The notes beneath the pieces were generated by a model that was given only the letters and a program-made list of their open reading frames with translations, made no database searches and was not told the origin of the DNA. Positions 1 through 9,021 of a DNA stretch of 64,000 nt are shown in pieces. Position numbers and translations under genes: made by a program. Every line of letters begins with the position of its first letter. Position 1 is the stretch's first letter. Origin of the DNA: Nitrosospira multiformis (GTDB lineage Bacteria > Pseudomonadota > Gammaproteobacteria > Burkholderiales > Nitrosomonadaceae); assembly GCA_017306155.1 (NCBI GenBank), contig JAFKJB010000004.1, forward strand, positions 1 to 64,000. Reading direction: 5' to 3'.

Positions 1-1
1 G

Positions 2-136
2 AGCGGCACGGCAATGGCGCCATTCAAGCATCTGTCGGACGTGGATATTGCCTCGGTCATCACCTACCAGCGCAATTCCTTCGGCAACTCGACAGGCGAT
101 GCCGTCCAGCCATCCGAAATCAATCAACACAGATAA
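2..136 (+). CDS. coxB: Cytochrome c oxidase subunit II, C-terminal end (partial)
   Basis: Only the last 44 codons are in the window; the gene begins to the left. The visible tail has the features of the C-terminal cytochrome c domain of caa3-type subunit II: a Met in the TAMAPF segment, which by family comparison is the axial heme ligand, then the SDVDIASVITYQRNSFGN helix that closes this domain. Subunit II carries the CuA centre and takes electrons from cytochrome c at the periplasmic face. It ends 19 bases before coxA, which fits an operon. The CuA domain and the CXXCH motif lie outside the window, so the heme-carrying form is inferred from the tail alone. Confidence 0.85.
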   Translation, partial: SGTAMAPFKHLSDVDIASVITYQRNSFGNSTGDAVQPSEINQHR

Positions 137-155
137 TAGCCTCAAGGAGGAAACC

Positions 156-1736
156 ATGGCAGCAGTACACGATCACGACATTGCGCATGCCCACGATCAT
201 CATCCCACCGGCTTGATGCGTTGGCTGACCAGCACGAATCACAAGGACATCGGCACGATGTACCTCTGGTTCAGCTTCATCATGTTCCTGACAGGGGGCG
301 TGATGGCGCTGACCATCCGGGCCGAACTTTTTCAGCCGGGACTGCAGATCGTCAATCCCGAATTTTTCAACCAGCTCACCACCATGCACGGGCTGGTAAT
401 GATTTTCGGCGCCATCATGCCGGCCTTCGTCGGTTTTGCCAACTGGCAGGTGCCGATGATGATCGGCGCTCCCGACATGGCCTTCGCGCGAATGAATAAC
501 TGGAGCTTCTGGCTGCTCCCCCCCGCGGCGCTGCTGTTGCTCGGTTCCTTCTTTGCTCCGGGTGGGGCTCCAGCCGGAGGCTGGACAATCTATCCGCCAT
601 TGTCCGTTCAGATGGGCATGGGAATGGATATGGCGATCTTTGCGATTCACATCCTGGGTGCTTCATCCATCATGGGATCGATCAACATCATCACCACTAT
701 TCTCAACATGCGCGCGCCGGGCATGACCCTGATGAAAATGCCCATGTTCGTGTGGACCTGGCTGATCACCGCGTATCTGCTGGTGCTGGTCATGCCGGTA
801 CTGGCCGGTGCGGTGACCATGCTGCTGACCGACCGCAACTTCGGCACCAATTTCTTCAATGCCGCAGGTGGTGGCGACCCCGTGATGTTCCAGCATATCT
901 TCTGGTTCTTCGGGCACCCGGAAGTCTACATCATGATCCTGCCGGCCTTTGGTATTGTTTCTGAAATCATTCCGACCTTCTCCCGCAAACCGCTGTTCGG
1001 CTACTCCTCGATGGTGTATGCAACCGCTTCCATCGCCATTCTTTCCTGCATCGTCTGGGCGCATCATATGTTCACCGCGGGCATGCCGGTAACGGGTCAG
1101 TTGTTCTTCATGTATGCCACCATGCTGATCGCGGTGCCGACCGGTGTGAAGGTGTTCAACTGGACGGCTACGATGTGGCGCGGCTCCATGTCTTTCGAGA
1201 CGCCCATGCTGTTTGCCATCGGCTTCATCTTCCTGTTTACGCTCGGTGGATTCAGCGGTGTCGTGTGTGCCATTGTCCCGATCGATATTCAGGTGCAGGA
1301 TACCTATTATGTGATTGCGCACTTCCACTACGTGCTGGTATCCGGCGCACTGTTTGCGATATTTGGCGGCGCCTACTACTGGTTGCCGAAGTGGACGGGT
1401 CACATGTATGACGAGACACTGGGCAAATGGCATTTCTGGCTGTCCATGTTCTTCTTCAATCTCGCCTTCTTCGTACAGCACTTCCTGGGGCTTGCCGGCA
1501 TGCCCCGCCGTATTCCCGACTATGCGCTGCAATTTGCGGACTTCAACATGATTTCCACCATCGGCGCCTTTGGATTCGGTTTGAGCCAGTTGTTGTTCCT
1601 GTACGTGGTGCTGAAGTGCATTCGTGGTGGTGCCAAATCTCCCGCCAAGAGCTGGGAAGGTGCGACGTCTCTGGAGTGGACCTTGCCGTCGCCCCCTCCC
1701 TACCACAGTTTCGAAACTCCTCCCGTTATTCGCTAG
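156..1736 (+). CDS. coxA: Cytochrome c oxidase subunit I
   Basis: This is the catalytic heme-copper oxidase subunit, which reduces oxygen to water and pumps protons across the inner membrane. The start at 156 was chosen because AAGGAGG lies at 144-150; a longer frame from 48 runs through the coxB end and is not needed. The product has 526 residues and about 12 membrane segments. Visible landmarks are TTMHGLVMIFG (low-spin heme ligand region), WFFGHPEVYIMILPAFG (CuB His and the cross-linked Tyr), the AHHMFTAG His pair and AHFHYVLVSG (heme a/a3 ligands). The N-terminus is His-rich. It sits between coxB and the assembly genes. Confidence 0.97.
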   Translation: MAAVHDHDIAHAHDHHPTGLMRWLTSTNHKDIGTMYLWFSFIMFLTGGVMALTIRAELFQPGLQIVNPEFFNQLTTMHGLVMIFGAIMPAFVGFANWQVPMMIGAPDMAFARMNNWSFWLLPPAALLLLGSFFAPGGAPAGGWTIYPPLSVQMGMGMDMAIFAIHILGASSIMGSINIITTILNMRAPGMTLMKMPMFVWTWLITAYLLVLVMPVLAGAVTMLLTDRNFGTNFFNAAGGGDPVMFQHIFWFFGHPEVYIMILPAFGIVSEIIPTFSRKPLFGYSSMVYATASIAILSCIVWAHHMFTAGMPVTGQLFFMYATMLIAVPTGVKVFNWTATMWRGSMSFETPMLFAIGFIFLFTLGGFSGVVCAIVPIDIQVQDTYYVIAHFHYVLVSGALFAIFGGAYYWLPKWTGHMYDETLGKWHFWLSMFFFNLAFFVQHFLGLAGMPRRIPDYALQFADFNMISTIGAFGFGLSQLLFLYVVLKCIRGGAKSPAKSWEGATSLEWTLPSPPPYHSFETPPVIR

Positions 1737-1751
1737 GAATTGGGGAATAAC

Positions 1752-1856
1752 ATGAAGGACGATGCAGAAAGAAGGCGTGGTGCAATCAGAACGGCCCTCT
1801 TTCTGCTCGCGACTGTAATAGCACTCTTTGTTGCGGTTATTGTAAAAAACTGGTGA
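1752..1856 (+). CDS. Cytochrome oxidase small assembly protein
   Basis: A 34-residue protein with one membrane helix: a charged N-terminus (MKDDAERRRGAIR) followed by a hydrophobic stretch and KNW at the end. It begins 15 bases after coxA and its TGA overlaps the ATG of ctaG (TGATG), so translation is probably coupled. Small one-helix proteins in exactly this place between coxA and ctaG are known in betaproteobacterial aa3 operons and are annotated as cytochrome oxidase small assembly protein. The specific role is not established. The call rests on position, size and topology. Confidence 0.75.
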   Translation: MKDDAERRRGAIRTALFLLATVIALFVAVIVKNW

Positions 1857-2413
1857 TGAACGTAACTGAAGCGAATTCCGTCGTACTCAGGAAGCTGTTG
1901 ATCTTTACTGTAATCATGTTTGGTTTCGGCTTCGCGCTCGTCCCGTTTTACGAGAAGATATGCGAAGTTACGGGCCTCAACAATCTGTTACAGGCGGATA
2001 CCCTGACGGAAAATACCCAGGTCGATACGGCTCGATGGGTAACGGTGGAACTGGATGCCAACACACATGGGCTGCCCTGGCAGTTCAAGCCTCTGCAATC
2101 CAGTGTGCGGGTGCATCCGGGTGAGTTGACACAAGTGGTCTATGAGGTGAGAAACAACTCCGACCGGGAGATCAACGGTCAGGCGATACCCAGCTACAGT
2201 CCTCAGTTACTGGGAAAATACCTGAAAAAACTCGAGTGTTTCTGTTTCAGCAAGCAGGTATTGAAGCCGAGAGAGGTACGGCAAATGCCGGTTCAGTTCC
2301 TGATCGAACCGGGCCTGCCCGACGACATCAATACCGTTACCATCTCGTACACTTTTTTCGAGTTGGGTAACGATAATACTGTCAGCCTGGATATCAGCGC
2401 GAGCCAGCTTTGA
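1856..2413 (+). CDS. ctaG: Cytochrome c oxidase assembly protein CtaG/Cox11
   Basis: Cox11-type copper chaperone, inner-membrane anchored with a periplasmic domain, which delivers copper to the CuB site of subunit I. It has 185 residues, with one membrane segment near residues 12-30. The copper-binding CFCF motif appears in KKLECFCFSKQ at about residues 125-130, followed by the family-typical PVQFLIEPGLP segment and the ITVSYTFF-like strand. The ATG at 1856 overlaps the previous stop, and the gene ends in a 4-base overlap with the next start. Position, length and motif agree, so the assignment is firm. Confidence 0.96.
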   Translation: MNVTEANSVVLRKLLIFTVIMFGFGFALVPFYEKICEVTGLNNLLQADTLTENTQVDTARWVTVELDANTHGLPWQFKPLQSSVRVHPGELTQVVYEVRNNSDREINGQAIPSYSPQLLGKYLKKLECFCFSKQVLKPREVRQMPVQFLIEPGLPDDINTVTISYTFFELGNDNTVSLDISASQL

Positions 2414-2616
2414 AAGACGATAACAAGCAACCGCCCAAAGGAACATGGCTACAGATAGCAAAAGCGGTATTCTGGGCTTTTTTTGGAGTGCGCAAGCAGA
2501 GTGACCTCGACAGCGATGCGAGTTCATTGACGCCGGCGCAGGTAATCATCGGAGGACTTATAGGCGCCGCCCTGTTCGTCATGAGCTTGATAATAGTGGT
2601 TAAAATAGTTACTTAG
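2410..2616 (+). CDS. DUF2970 small membrane protein
   Basis: A 68-residue protein with one or two hydrophobic segments (about residues 17-26 and 44-66). The AVFWAFFGVRKQSD segment is typical of DUF2970, a family found between ctaG and coxC in betaproteobacterial oxidase operons. It appears to start with TTG at 2410, overlapping the end of ctaG by 4 bases, so it is probably translated by coupling. Function is unknown; a role in oxidase assembly or stability is inferred only from the constant neighbourhood. Confidence 0.8.
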   Translation: MKDDNKQPPKGTWLQIAKAVFWAFFGVRKQSDLDSDASSLTPAQVIIGGLIGAALFVMSLIIVVKIVT

Positions 2617-2646
2617 AATCAATTTTATATACGCAGGAGAAAGAGA

Positions 2647-3501
2647 ATGAGCCAACAAGGAGGAGGTCACTATTACGTTCCAGCGCCGTCGACCTGGCCC
2701 ATTACGGGCTCACTAGCGCTGTTATTCATGGGATTCGGTGCGGCCTTGTCGGTCAACCGGATTCCCGTGGGCTACGGAGTGCTTGCTACAGGTTTTGCTA
2801 TATTGATCTACATGCTTTTCGGTTGGTTCGGCACAGTGGCCCGCGAAAGTGAAAGCGGTAAATTCAACAAGCAGGTCGATAAATCCTTCCGCTGGGGGAT
2901 GAGCTGGTTCATCTTTACGGAGGTCATGTTTTTCGGGGCTTTTTTCGGCGCGCTGTATTACATGCGCATGCATTCCGTGCCGGATCTTGCCGACGTGGAC
3001 AACAAAATACTATGGCCGGACTTCACCGCCGACTGGCCCACGGCAGGTCCCGGCATCACTGAGAAATTCATGCCGATGGGGCCCTGGGGTCTCCCGGCGC
3101 TCAATACCCTGATCCTGCTGACCTCGGGCGTGACCGTCACCTGGGCGCACTGGGCATTGAAGCTGAATAAGCGCGGGCAGCTCAAGCTGGGATTGTTTCT
3201 CACGTTCGCCCTGGGGTTCCTGTTCGTGGGCCTGCAGGCTTATGAATATGGCCATGCCTATTCGGAGATGAATCTCAAGTTAACTACGGGAGCTTATGGC
3301 GCCTCGTTCTTCATGCTGACCGGCTTCCACGGTTTTCACGTGACGGTCGGTTCCATCATGCTGTTCGTCATCTGGTGCCGTGTGCTGAAGGGCCATTTCA
3401 CGCCCGAGAATCACTTCGGCTTCGAAGGGGTCGCCTGGTACTGGCACTTCGTGGACGTGGTCTGGCTGGGATTGTTCATCTTTGTATACTGGCTGATATA
3501 G
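2647..3501 (+). CDS. coxC: Cytochrome c oxidase subunit III
   Basis: Subunit III of the aa3 oxidase, a core integral membrane subunit without redox centres that stabilises subunit I and supports proton uptake. It has 284 residues and seven predicted helices. Landmarks are RWGMSWFIFTEVMFFGAFFGALYY in helix III, LTGFHGFHVTVGS and GVAWYWHFVDVVWLGLFIFVYWL at the C-terminus, all diagnostic. A GGAGAAAGAG ribosome site sits just upstream. It is followed by a hairpin at 3517-3542. Confidence 0.97.
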   Translation: MSQQGGGHYYVPAPSTWPITGSLALLFMGFGAALSVNRIPVGYGVLATGFAILIYMLFGWFGTVARESESGKFNKQVDKSFRWGMSWFIFTEVMFFGAFFGALYYMRMHSVPDLADVDNKILWPDFTADWPTAGPGITEKFMPMGPWGLPALNTLILLTSGVTVTWAHWALKLNKRGQLKLGLFLTFALGFLFVGLQAYEYGHAYSEMNLKLTTGAYGASFFMLTGFHGFHVTVGSIMLFVIWCRVLKGHFTPENHFGFEGVAWYWHFVDVVWLGLFIFVYWLI

Positions 3502-3516
3502 AAAGGGCAGCCAGAT

Positions 3517-3542
3517 AACCAGGGTGGGGAACCATCCTGGTT
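3517..3542. terminator. Hairpin between convergent coxC and DUF2909 gene
   Basis: AACCAGG at 3517-3523 pairs with CCTGGTT at 3536-3542, leaving a 12-base loop. It sits between coxC and the oppositely oriented DUF2909 gene and could stop or stabilise transcripts from both sides. There is no long T tract, so factor-independent termination is uncertain. Confidence 0.4.
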
Positions 3543-3730
3543 CAAAGTGGAATAAAACCGAAGTAGGTTCCAGCCATCAGAAGGGTGAACAGAAAAAGCG
3601 ACAATCCAATACGCAAGGTCAGGGACTTGACAACACGTGTGTCATGTCCCTTGTCCTTGATCAGATAGTAGAGCGCGGATCCAAGGCTGGCAAATATGAG
3701 AAACAGAAGCAGCACGATAACGATTTTCAA
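3542..3730 (-). CDS. DUF2909 twin transmembrane protein
   Basis: A 62-residue protein made almost wholly of two membrane helices (about residues 3-23 and 38-60) joined by the polar loop LIKDKGHDTRVVKSL. This is the layout of the DUF2909 family, which is common beside SURF1 in betaproteobacterial oxidase clusters. It lies on the opposite strand to the cox genes, between coxC and SURF1, so it is not part of the same transcript. Its role is unknown; co-localisation suggests a link to oxidase biogenesis. Confidence 0.75.
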   Translation of the reverse strand: MKIVIVLLLFLIFASLGSALYYLIKDKGHDTRVVKSLTLRIGLSLFLFTLLMAGTYFGFIPL

Positions 3731-3793
3731 GGCTTGATCCCAGAATTGTTAAATCTTCAGGAAGAAGTTTAGCCGAGTTTTGCATCCTATCCA

Positions 3794-4507
3794 ATGACTA
3801 TTTCAGGCTGGCGTTTTACGCCACGATTATGGTCAACAGTAGCTGCAATAGCTATGATAACGATCATGGTGCAACTTGGTAACTGGCAGCTCTCGCGAGC
3901 TCAGGAAAAGGAATCCCGGCAGGAGCAACTCGACCGTCTTTCACAGGAGCCGGCAATTACGCTCCCTGATCATCCGGTGAAGCTTGAAGACTTTCAATAT
4001 CATCAGGTTGAAGCACGGGGCGAATATGTGCCGGAATACACGATCTATCTTGATAACAAAATATACAAGGGGATCGCCGGCTACCAGATTGTAACTCCAT
4101 TGAGAATTGGTAACAGCGAAATGCACGTTCTGATAAACCGGGGATGGATAGCGGCAACCCGCGATCGGAGTAAATTGCCTGAAGTAGCCACGTCAGGCGG
4201 GAAGATTGTCGTTTCGGGCATTGCGACGACAGCAATGCAAAAAACCCTGGAATTGTCTCCGGATCAGATATCCGGCCAGGTATGGGAAAACCTGGACCTC
4301 GAACGTTATCGAAGCAACACTGGTCTGAAGCTACAGCCGGTAATGATCCTGCAGAAAGATCAAATGAATGATGGTTTGGTCCGGGAATGGATTCGACCCG
4401 ATTCCGGCTCGGCCAAGAATATCGGGTATGCCTTCCAATGGTTTGCGATGGCTCTCGCCGTATTGATTATTTATCTGGTGCTAAGTGTCAAACGAGAGCG
4501 TTATTAG
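3794..4507 (+). CDS. SURF1 family cytochrome oxidase assembly protein
   Basis: SURF1/Shy1 proteins sit in the membrane and help place heme a into subunit I. The 237-residue product has the standard form: an N-terminal helix (about 13-32) with the GNWQLSRAQEK segment, a periplasmic domain containing LDNKIYKGIAGYQIVTPL and VLINRGWIA, and a C-terminal helix preceded by NIGYAFQWFAMALA. These are family hallmarks. It overlaps the next gene by 23 bases. Presence of SURF1 implies that heme A is made, although no heme A synthase is found in the cluster. Confidence 0.94.
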   Translation: MTISGWRFTPRLWSTVAAIAMITIMVQLGNWQLSRAQEKESRQEQLDRLSQEPAITLPDHPVKLEDFQYHQVEARGEYVPEYTIYLDNKIYKGIAGYQIVTPLRIGNSEMHVLINRGWIAATRDRSKLPEVATSGGKIVVSGIATTAMQKTLELSPDQISGQVWENLDLERYRSNTGLKLQPVMILQKDQMNDGLVREWIRPDSGSAKNIGYAFQWFAMALAVLIIYLVLSVKRERY

Positions 4508-5090
4508 AAAGAATAGACGGACGCTGATATTGTTGGCGCTGGTATTCAGCGCCCCCTTTATAGCCTCCTATGCACTGTATTTCTGGAATGTGCGGCCTCA
4601 ACCTGTAAATTACGGGGATCTGATCGAAATCAGGCAATTGAAAGGCACGGGGCTGAATGATGCGGACCAGACAATTTTCCGCATGCGCGACCTTCGCGGT
4701 AAATGGGTGCTGATGTCGATCGACTCGGGTGCGTGTGACGAGCAATGCCAGAAGAAGCTCTATTACATGCGTCAGGTGCGTACCTATCAAAACGCTGAAA
4801 TGGACCGCATCGAGCGGTTGTGGCTGATTGATGACGAGCAGAAGCCTTCTCCGGAAGTACTGAGCAACTACGAGGGAATGCATGTCATCCTGGCGAAAAA
4901 CAGTGAGCTGCTCAAGGAGGTGCCGGCCGAAGGGTCGCAGCATGATCATATTTATTTGATAGACCCCATCGGAAACCTGATGATGCGGTTTCCAAAGGAT
5001 CCTGACCCTGGAAAGATGGCGAAAGACATCAAGCGGCTGCTCAAGGTATCCCAGCTGGAGCATGCAATGGGTACGGATATGAAACACTGA
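4485..5090 (+). CDS. Membrane-anchored Sco-like oxidase assembly protein
   Basis: A 201-residue protein with one N-terminal helix (about residues 12-33) and a thioredoxin-like periplasmic domain. GKWVLMSIDSGACDEQCQKKLYYMRQ carries a CXXXC pair in the position used for copper binding in SCO proteins, and HDHIYLIDPIGNLMMRFP resembles the later part of the fold. Proteins like this follow SURF1 in many betaproteobacteria and are usually annotated as conserved transmembrane or SCO-like protein. GTG at 4485 overlaps the end of SURF1. A role in copper or thiol handling for the oxidase is inferred. The gene ends 125 bases before ctaB. Confidence 0.75.
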   Translation: MSNESVIRKNRRTLILLALVFSAPFIASYALYFWNVRPQPVNYGDLIEIRQLKGTGLNDADQTIFRMRDLRGKWVLMSIDSGACDEQCQKKLYYMRQVRTYQNAEMDRIERLWLIDDEQKPSPEVLSNYEGMHVILAKNSELLKEVPAEGSQHDHIYLIDPIGNLMMRFPKDPDPGKMAKDIKRLLKVSQLEHAMGTDMKH

Positions 5091-5214
5091 AAGATACGGC
5101 AACTGGATTGAGCGTAAGCGGCGGGGACTGCTTTTGCACAGGGACAGTCGTGATTCACATTGATTTGTCGAAACGGCGGGCGCAAAACCCGCGATAATTA
5201 GGAGACGAAACGTT

Positions 5215-6111
5215 ATGTCTACAACGAGTATTGCTTGGCAGCAAACTGCTTCGCGCGTGCAGCAGTTTTACCGGTTAACCAAGCCGCGAGTTGTATCGCT
5301 TATTGTTTTTACCGCCGTTATAGGCATGTTTCTGTCCGTTCCGGGCGTTGTACCCCTGGATACGCTCATCTTTGCCACGGTGGGAATAGCGTTCGTAGCG
5401 GGGGCTGCCGCAGCCGTCAATTGCCTCGTCGAGCAGAAAATCGATGCTGTCATGGCCCGTACGCGGGGCCGTCCCCTTCCTCGCGGCACCGTTACTTCGC
5501 CTGAAACCTTTGTGTTCCTGGCGCTTGTCGGCGGCTCGGGTCTGCTGATACTGCATCAACTGGTCAATCCGCTGACCATGTGGCTCACGCTTGGAACCTT
5601 TGTCGGCTATGCGATTATCTACACTGTGATCCTGAAGCCGATGACGCCGCAAAATATCGTCATTGGTGGCGCTTCCGGCGCAATGCCGCCAGTTCTGGGT
5701 TGGGCTGCGATGACGGGTGAAGTGTCGGCTGACGCGCTGCTTTTATTTTTGATCATCTTTGCATGGACGCCACCTCATTTCTGGGCGCTTGCGCTCTATC
5801 GCAAACTGGAATACGCAAAGGTTGGCATGCCGATGCTGCCGGTAACCCACGGCGATAAATTTACGCGCCTGCATGTTCTGCTGTACACGCTGATACTCAT
5901 CGCGGTGACATTGATGCCCTATGCCACGCAAATGAGCGGGCTTATCTATCTGGTCGGCGCAATAGTGCTGGATGCGATATTTTTATACTATGCAGTAAAA
6001 ATCTATCTCAACTACAGCGATCAACTGGCCCGAAGCGCGTTTCGCTACTCGATCATTTATCTGGCAGCGTTGTTTGCCGTGTTACTGGTAGACCATTACA
6101 TACGTTTCTAA
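5215..6111 (+). CDS. ctaB: Protoheme IX farnesyltransferase (heme O synthase)
   Basis: CtaB/CyoE is a UbiA-type membrane prenyltransferase that converts heme b to heme O with farnesyl diphosphate. The 298-residue product has about nine helices and the family motifs: [41 protein letters not shown] (first Asp-rich region) and [28 protein letters not shown] (second conserved region). TAGGAGACG supplies the ribosome site. It is followed nine bases after its stop by the SCO lipoprotein gene. Heme O made here must be oxidised to heme A by an enzyme encoded elsewhere. Confidence 0.96.
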   Translation: MSTTSIAWQQTASRVQQFYRLTKPRVVSLIVFTAVIGMFLSVPGVVPLDTLIFATVGIAFVAGAAAAVNCLVEQKIDAVMARTRGRPLPRGTVTSPETFVFLALVGGSGLLILHQLVNPLTMWLTLGTFVGYAIIYTVILKPMTPQNIVIGGASGAMPPVLGWAAMTGEVSADALLLFLIIFAWTPPHFWALALYRKLEYAKVGMPMLPVTHGDKFTRLHVLLYTLILIAVTLMPYATQMSGLIYLVGAIVLDAIFLYYAVKIYLNYSDQLARSAFRYSIIYLAALFAVLLVDHYIRF

Positions 6112-6120
6112 GGGGCATGC

Positions 6121-6738
6121 GTGAGGCATCGGCCGCACTATTATAAACTTGTGGTATGGTTGGCAGCGGCGCTATTGATGGCACCGCTCCTTTCAGCATG
6201 TAGCAAGACGGAAAAGCCGGCGTTTCTTTCGACGGACATCACTGGCGCCGATTTCGGCAAGGATTTCAATCTCACCGATCACAACGGGAAGATGCGAACC
6301 CTTGCCGACTTCAAGGGCCAGGTCGTCACGGTATTTTTCGGCTACACTCACTGCCCCGATGCGTGCCCTGCAACCATGGGCAATCTTGCGGCGGCGATGG
6401 ATATTCTGGGCGCTGATGCAGCACGTGTGCAGGTACTGTTTATTACAGTCGATCCCGAGCGAGACCGCCCTGAAGTCCTCAAGGCATACCTGTCTGCCTT
6501 CAATCCCAGCTTCCTCGGCTTGTATGGCGACGAACGTGCGATAAAGAAGACTGCCAAAGAATTTAACGTCGTCTACCAGAAACAACAAGGCGGCGCCCAT
6601 CAGCATGACAGCGTGGACCACTCCACCGGAACCTACATCTATGACACAAAGGGGAAGTTGCGGCTATACGTCAGCAATGACAAAGGCGCTGATGTCTTCG
6701 CGCACGATATCTCCCAGCTCCTCAAAACTTCAGGTTAG
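6121..6738 (+). CDS. SCO1/SenC family copper chaperone lipoprotein
   Basis: A 205-residue protein with a lipoprotein signal (hydrophobic stretch, then LLSAC, lipidated Cys at about residue 27) and a thioredoxin-like SCO domain. The copper site is visible as GYTHCPDACPATMGNLAAAM with its CXXXC, and a distal His is in GGAHQHDSVDHSTGTYIYD. SCO proteins deliver copper to CuA of subunit II. GTG at 6121 follows ctaB closely. It ends the oxidase cluster and is convergent with the flavoprotein gene 26 bases away. Confidence 0.93.
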   Translation: MRHRPHYYKLVVWLAAALLMAPLLSACSKTEKPAFLSTDITGADFGKDFNLTDHNGKMRTLADFKGQVVTVFFGYTHCPDACPATMGNLAAAMDILGADAARVQVLFITVDPERDRPEVLKAYLSAFNPSFLGLYGDERAIKKTAKEFNVVYQKQQGGAHQHDSVDHSTGTYIYDTKGKLRLYVSNDKGADVFAHDISQLLKTSG

Positions 6739-6764
6739 CAGATTCGCAAGCCGGATACCGGTAT

Positions 6765-8132
6765 CTATGGAAACAGCTTCCCGGGATTCAAAATATTGTT
6801 GGGATCAAACACGCGTTTGATTTCCTTCATGAGTTCCATGGTAGCGGGATCGATTTCTTTTCCGATATACGCTCTTTTCTCGCTGCCCACACCGTGCTCT
6901 CCTGACAAAGTCCCATTGAGTTCGATTACCAGGTCGAATATCTCGTTCAGGCACATTTCCGCCCGCTGCATCTCATCCGTGGACTCCGGGTTCACCAGCA
7001 AGTTGACATGAATATTGCCGTTGCCGGCATGACCAAAATTGACGTTGGAAAGGCGATGCTGCGCGCTCAACCTGGTGAGCCCCTGCAGAAACTCTGGCAG
7101 AGCCGAAACCGGCACGACTACGTCCTCATTGATTTTTTTTGGTGCAATATCCCGCAGCAGCGGCGATAAGGTCTTTCTCGCTCGCCATAATGTAGCAGCA
7201 TCTGCCGTGGGAACTGCGTGAATCAATGCGCTGCCGCCGCAAGATTCAAGGACAGCTTCTCGTGACTCTGCGACGGAGTGCTCGGTTCCATCCACTTCGA
7301 TCATCAGCATGGCCCGCGCATCGGCAGGAAGCATGCCCGGGAAGCGTCCCCTGATCAGGTTCAGGGAGCCGGTATCGAGAAACTCCAACGCACTGGGGGT
7401 CTGCGGAAGCGCCATGATCCGGACAATGGCGTCGGTGCAACCGGCAAGGTCGCTATAGTAAGCTGTCACGCCTCCCAGTGCCTGTGGAAGCGGAGTGAGC
7501 TTGAGGGTTGCCTCGGTAATGACCGCCAGTGTACCTTCTGAGCCTATCAGAAGCCGGGTGAGGTCGTACCCCACGACGCCCTTGGTCGTATAGCAACCCG
7601 TCCGGATCACTTCACCCTTGCCGGTGACCGCCTTTACTCCCAGTACATGATCGCGGGTGGTTCCATACTTTACCGCGCGCGGACCGCCGGCCGAGGTGGC
7701 AAGGTTTCCCCCTATACTCGAGAAAGCCGCACTGGAGGGATCCGGGGGCCAGAAGAAACCATGCGTTCTTGCAATATCCTGGACTGTCTGGTTTATGACC
7801 CCCGGCTCGGCAACGATTACGCGATTGGCAGGATCAACCTTGACAATGCGCACCATCCGTTCCAGCGATAACGCAATTCCACCGGATTCCGGGAGGCTGC
7901 CACCGGAGGTGCCGGTGCCCCGTCCCCGAGGTACAAGTGGGATCCTGGTCTCGTTACAGAATTTTACCGCTGCCTGAACTTCCAGGGTGGACAACGGAAA
8001 TACCACGGCATCGGGCGGAAAAACCTTCCGGGTATTATCGTACGCATACGCATAACAATCCACCGGATCGGTATAGACTCGATCTGGTGGAAACAGTTTG
8101 CCAAGCTGCGCAATATGGGCGGCAGAAAGCAT
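6765..8132 (-). CDS. FAD-linked oxidase, GlcD / D-lactate dehydrogenase type
   Basis: A 455-residue flavoprotein of the vanillyl-alcohol oxidase fold. The PP-loop FAD region is PRGRGTGTSGGSLPESGGIALSLERM, followed by FSSIGGNLATSAGGPRAVKYGTTRDHVLGV and the C-terminal VNFGHAGNGNIHVNLLV and LSGEHGVGSEKR, which bind substrate and metal. These fit glycolate oxidase GlcD or cytochrome-dependent D-lactate dehydrogenase; sequence alone does not settle the substrate. The ATG at 8132 is chosen over TTG three bases upstream. No glcE or glcF is adjacent, so a stand-alone D-lactate or D-2-hydroxyacid dehydrogenase is plausible. In a CO2 fixer, glycolate salvage feeding the glycine cleavage system is another option. 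Confidence 0.85.
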   Translation of the reverse strand: MLSAAHIAQLGKLFPPDRVYTDPVDCYAYAYDNTRKVFPPDAVVFPLSTLEVQAAVKFCNETRIPLVPRGRGTGTSGGSLPESGGIALSLERMVRIVKVDPANRVIVAEPGVINQTVQDIARTHGFFWPPDPSSAAFSSIGGNLATSAGGPRAVKYGTTRDHVLGVKAVTGKGEVIRTGCYTTKGVVGYDLTRLLIGSEGTLAVITEATLKLTPLPQALGGVTAYYSDLAGCTDAIVRIMALPQTPSALEFLDTGSLNLIRGRFPGMLPADARAMLMIEVDGTEHSVAESREAVLESCGGSALIHAVPTADAATLWRARKTLSPLLRDIAPKKINEDVVVPVSALPEFLQGLTRLSAQHRLSNVNFGHAGNGNIHVNLLVNPESTDEMQRAEMCLNEIFDLVIELNGTLSGEHGVGSEKRAYIGKEIDPATMELMKEIKRVFDPNNILNPGKLFP

Positions 8133-8215
8133 CAAGGATGCGCGAAAAGACAGATCATTCCATGAATGCGAAACCGGAAAATAGACCGGTTCTTCACAAA
8201 CGCCAGGCCGGAAGC

Positions 8216-8803
8216 CTACTCCATGTACTCGAACACCCCCACCACCTTCTTGACACCATCGGCCCGCTTGGCAAGATCCACGGCATTCTCCGCTTCCTCT
8301 TGCTTTACAAGTCCAAGCAAATAGACAATGCTGTCCTCGGTAACAACCTTGACGTGGTTGGCCTGAAACCGGCCAGAGTCCATGAAACGCCCCTTGACCA
8401 GAGAAGTGATCAGTGTGTCATTGCCGCGGGAAGTAAATGAGCTTGGAGTGCCGACGGTAATTTCATTGGTTACATCACGCACGTTTTCAACGCCGCTCAC
8501 AAGATCGCCAATTTCTTCTTTTATTGTTTCAGAAGGTGCCTCGCCGGTGAGCAGGACGTTCCGATTGAAACTGGTGACATTCACGTGGACGTCCGAACTG
8601 AATCTCTCATTGATACGCCAATTGCTTCTAAACTCGATACTCTCATCTTCTACAAACATGCCGCTGGTACGGCGGTCCAGCGACATTGCAACCCCTGTTC
8701 CCACGCCGGCCGCCATTCCTCCGGCCACCAGCAGGCCGCAACCAGACAAAAACGGAAGCAGAAAAGAAACCAGCAAGAGCGATCTCAAATCAAGATAGTG
8801 CAT
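8216..8803 (-). CDS. dolP: BON-domain outer-membrane lipoprotein DolP
   Basis: A 195-residue lipoprotein with signal LLLVSFLLPFLSGC and lipidated Cys at about residue 22. A glycine-rich segment is followed by two BON domains (about 55-120 and 135-195); TSFNRNVLLTGEAPSETIKEE and SIVYLLGLVKQEEAENAVD are typical BON strands. DolP (formerly YraP) is linked to outer-membrane integrity and the BAM complex. The start is ATG at 8803, with GGGG upstream, rather than TTG at 8815. It follows yraN on the same strand, the normal context, but the SIS-domain gene (diaA/gmhA-like) often found between them is absent. Confidence 0.9.
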   Translation of the reverse strand: MHYLDLRSLLLVSFLLPFLSGCGLLVAGGMAAGVGTGVAMSLDRRTSGMFVEDESIEFRSNWRINERFSSDVHVNVTSFNRNVLLTGEAPSETIKEEIGDLVSGVENVRDVTNEITVGTPSSFTSRGNDTLITSLVKGRFMDSGRFQANHVKVVTEDSIVYLLGLVKQEEAENAVDLAKRADGVKKVVGVFEYME

Positions 8804-9021
8804 CAATTCCCCCAATAAACGATAAATGTATAATAGTATGAATATGCGCTAAAGATACATCAGGATCCGGCTATGGCAAGCGGCGCGTTGAAAGCTCGGC
8901 GTCACACCACAGGCATCTCGGGAAACCAGTAAAATAATGCCTTGAAAGAAAGAATATTTCAAACGGAACGAGCATCCATGCCAGCGAGGTCATGCGTCAC
9001 TCTAACGCGCCGCAGCCAGTA

